Source: Glossina fuscipes
Lineage: Eukaryota; Arthropoda; Insecta; Diptera; Glossinidae
Reading direction: 5' to 3'
DNA length: 64,000 nt
Assembly: GCF_014805625.2 (NCBI RefSeq)
Contig: NW_023998415.1
Span: forward strand, 17,734,246-17,798,245
The notes beneath the pieces were generated by a model, which saw nothing but the letters and a program-made list of their open reading frames with translations, was not told the origin of the DNA and did no database searches. The translations under genes and the position numbers were made by a program. Positions 63,390 through 64,000 of the stretch are shown one piece after another (positions within the stretch are counted from its first letter, which is position 1; every line of letters begins with the position of its first letter).

Positions 63390-64000
63390 CCCTCTTTTTT
63401 TCTCTTTCTTTATTCGTGTATATTTATTCTTTCTGACCTTGCTGATTCATACAGTCAAGTCTTGTGTGTCGATGGGTCTGCGTATGTATGTTTTCCAACC
63501 AACCGACAGAAGATGTAAGTATATTAATTTTCTCGTTTCGTTCAAAACACTTAAAAATATGTACGGCTGGCTTATCTTATAAACAACATTACAATATATA
63601 TCGATTCGGTAAATATCCGTCCGAGCGCTTATGTCACAAAAGCGGAGTTAAAAAAAATGCCATATAGATGATACGTGTATAGGCTGAGTTCATTCTCATT
63701 AACTGAATGGAAGGAATTTGCCGAAAATAATTAAAGATTTTTTTAATGGGAAACGAAAGTTAATGACAGGTGCCGCGAATGTCAAGAGATTTTGCTTATA
63801 TCGAACATAACCTCTTTCTTCTTCTATTTTTCGTGTTCATTTTTTTCATCGTTTTCAACACACATTAACACACAATAAATAAAAATCCATTAACTGTTGG
63901 TTTTATTTGTTTATTTGTTTGTTTGATGGGTTGGTTGTTTATATTAAACGAGTATACATCTTAAGCTCAAAGAGACGATACTCAGCGTTTCTATACACAT
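62320..64000. other. Non-coding right edge
   Basis: TA-rich tandem sequence at 63065-63135 and the TC microsatellite. Short frames here come from the simple repeats. No gene seen. Confidence 0.5.
63336..63412. repeat. (TC)n / (TTTC)n microsatellite
   Basis: About 18 TC units grading into TTTC and TTTTTTC units. Confidence 0.95.

Overview
This is an AT-rich nuclear DNA window from an insect, most likely a higher (calyptrate-type) fly. The evidence is short GT-AG introns, very long CAG/CAA-encoded glutamine tracts, a recognisable CECR2/dikar-type chromatin gene, and dispersed repeats of dipteran character: mini-me-like elements, mariner remnants and a tRNA-derived SINE. I cannot name the species from sequence alone.

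Layout. (1) Positions 1-5823 hold microsatellites and simple AT-rich DNA, with the probable 3' UTR of the only gene at the right edge. (2) Positions 5824-22373, minus strand, hold one large gene. I could join eight coding exons by GT-AG splice sites with fully consistent phases: 22373-22346, 22255-22167, 22102-21486, 21402-21196, 19386-17839, 14193-14056, 13971-13847 and 13760-5824. The sum is 10,689 nt, or 3,562 codons plus stop. The product is the fly counterpart of CECR2 (Drosophila dikar). It has an N-terminal CECR2/DDT-WHIM-like region (about residues 14-240), a charged coiled coil, a low-complexity His/Lys/Ser/Thr linker, one intact bromodomain (about 835-930), and a 2,600-residue disordered tail encoded by a single 7.9 kb exon. 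(3) Positions 22374-64000 (about 41.6 kb) lie 5' of this gene. I see no convincing protein-coding exon there except a possible 5' UTR exon near 24.2 kb. The region is a graveyard of small repeats: mini-me-like family A, a second dispersed family B, tRNA-derived SINE copies, mariner fragments, decayed LINE pieces, two minisatellites, a fold-back element, a MITE-like inverted repeat and an assembly gap of 100 Ns.

How it works together. The single gene should encode an acetyl-lysine-reading subunit of an ISWI-type nucleosome remodeller, by homology to vertebrate CECR2. The rest is non-coding and could carry distal regulation, which I cannot read from one sequence.

The least routine observations are the SINE family (including a truncated copy with an exact 11-bp target duplication inside a mini-me-like element), an internally deleted mariner with matching terminal repeats and TA duplications, a perfect 17-bp-stem hairpin, and the in-frame open sequence just upstream of the bromodomain exon.
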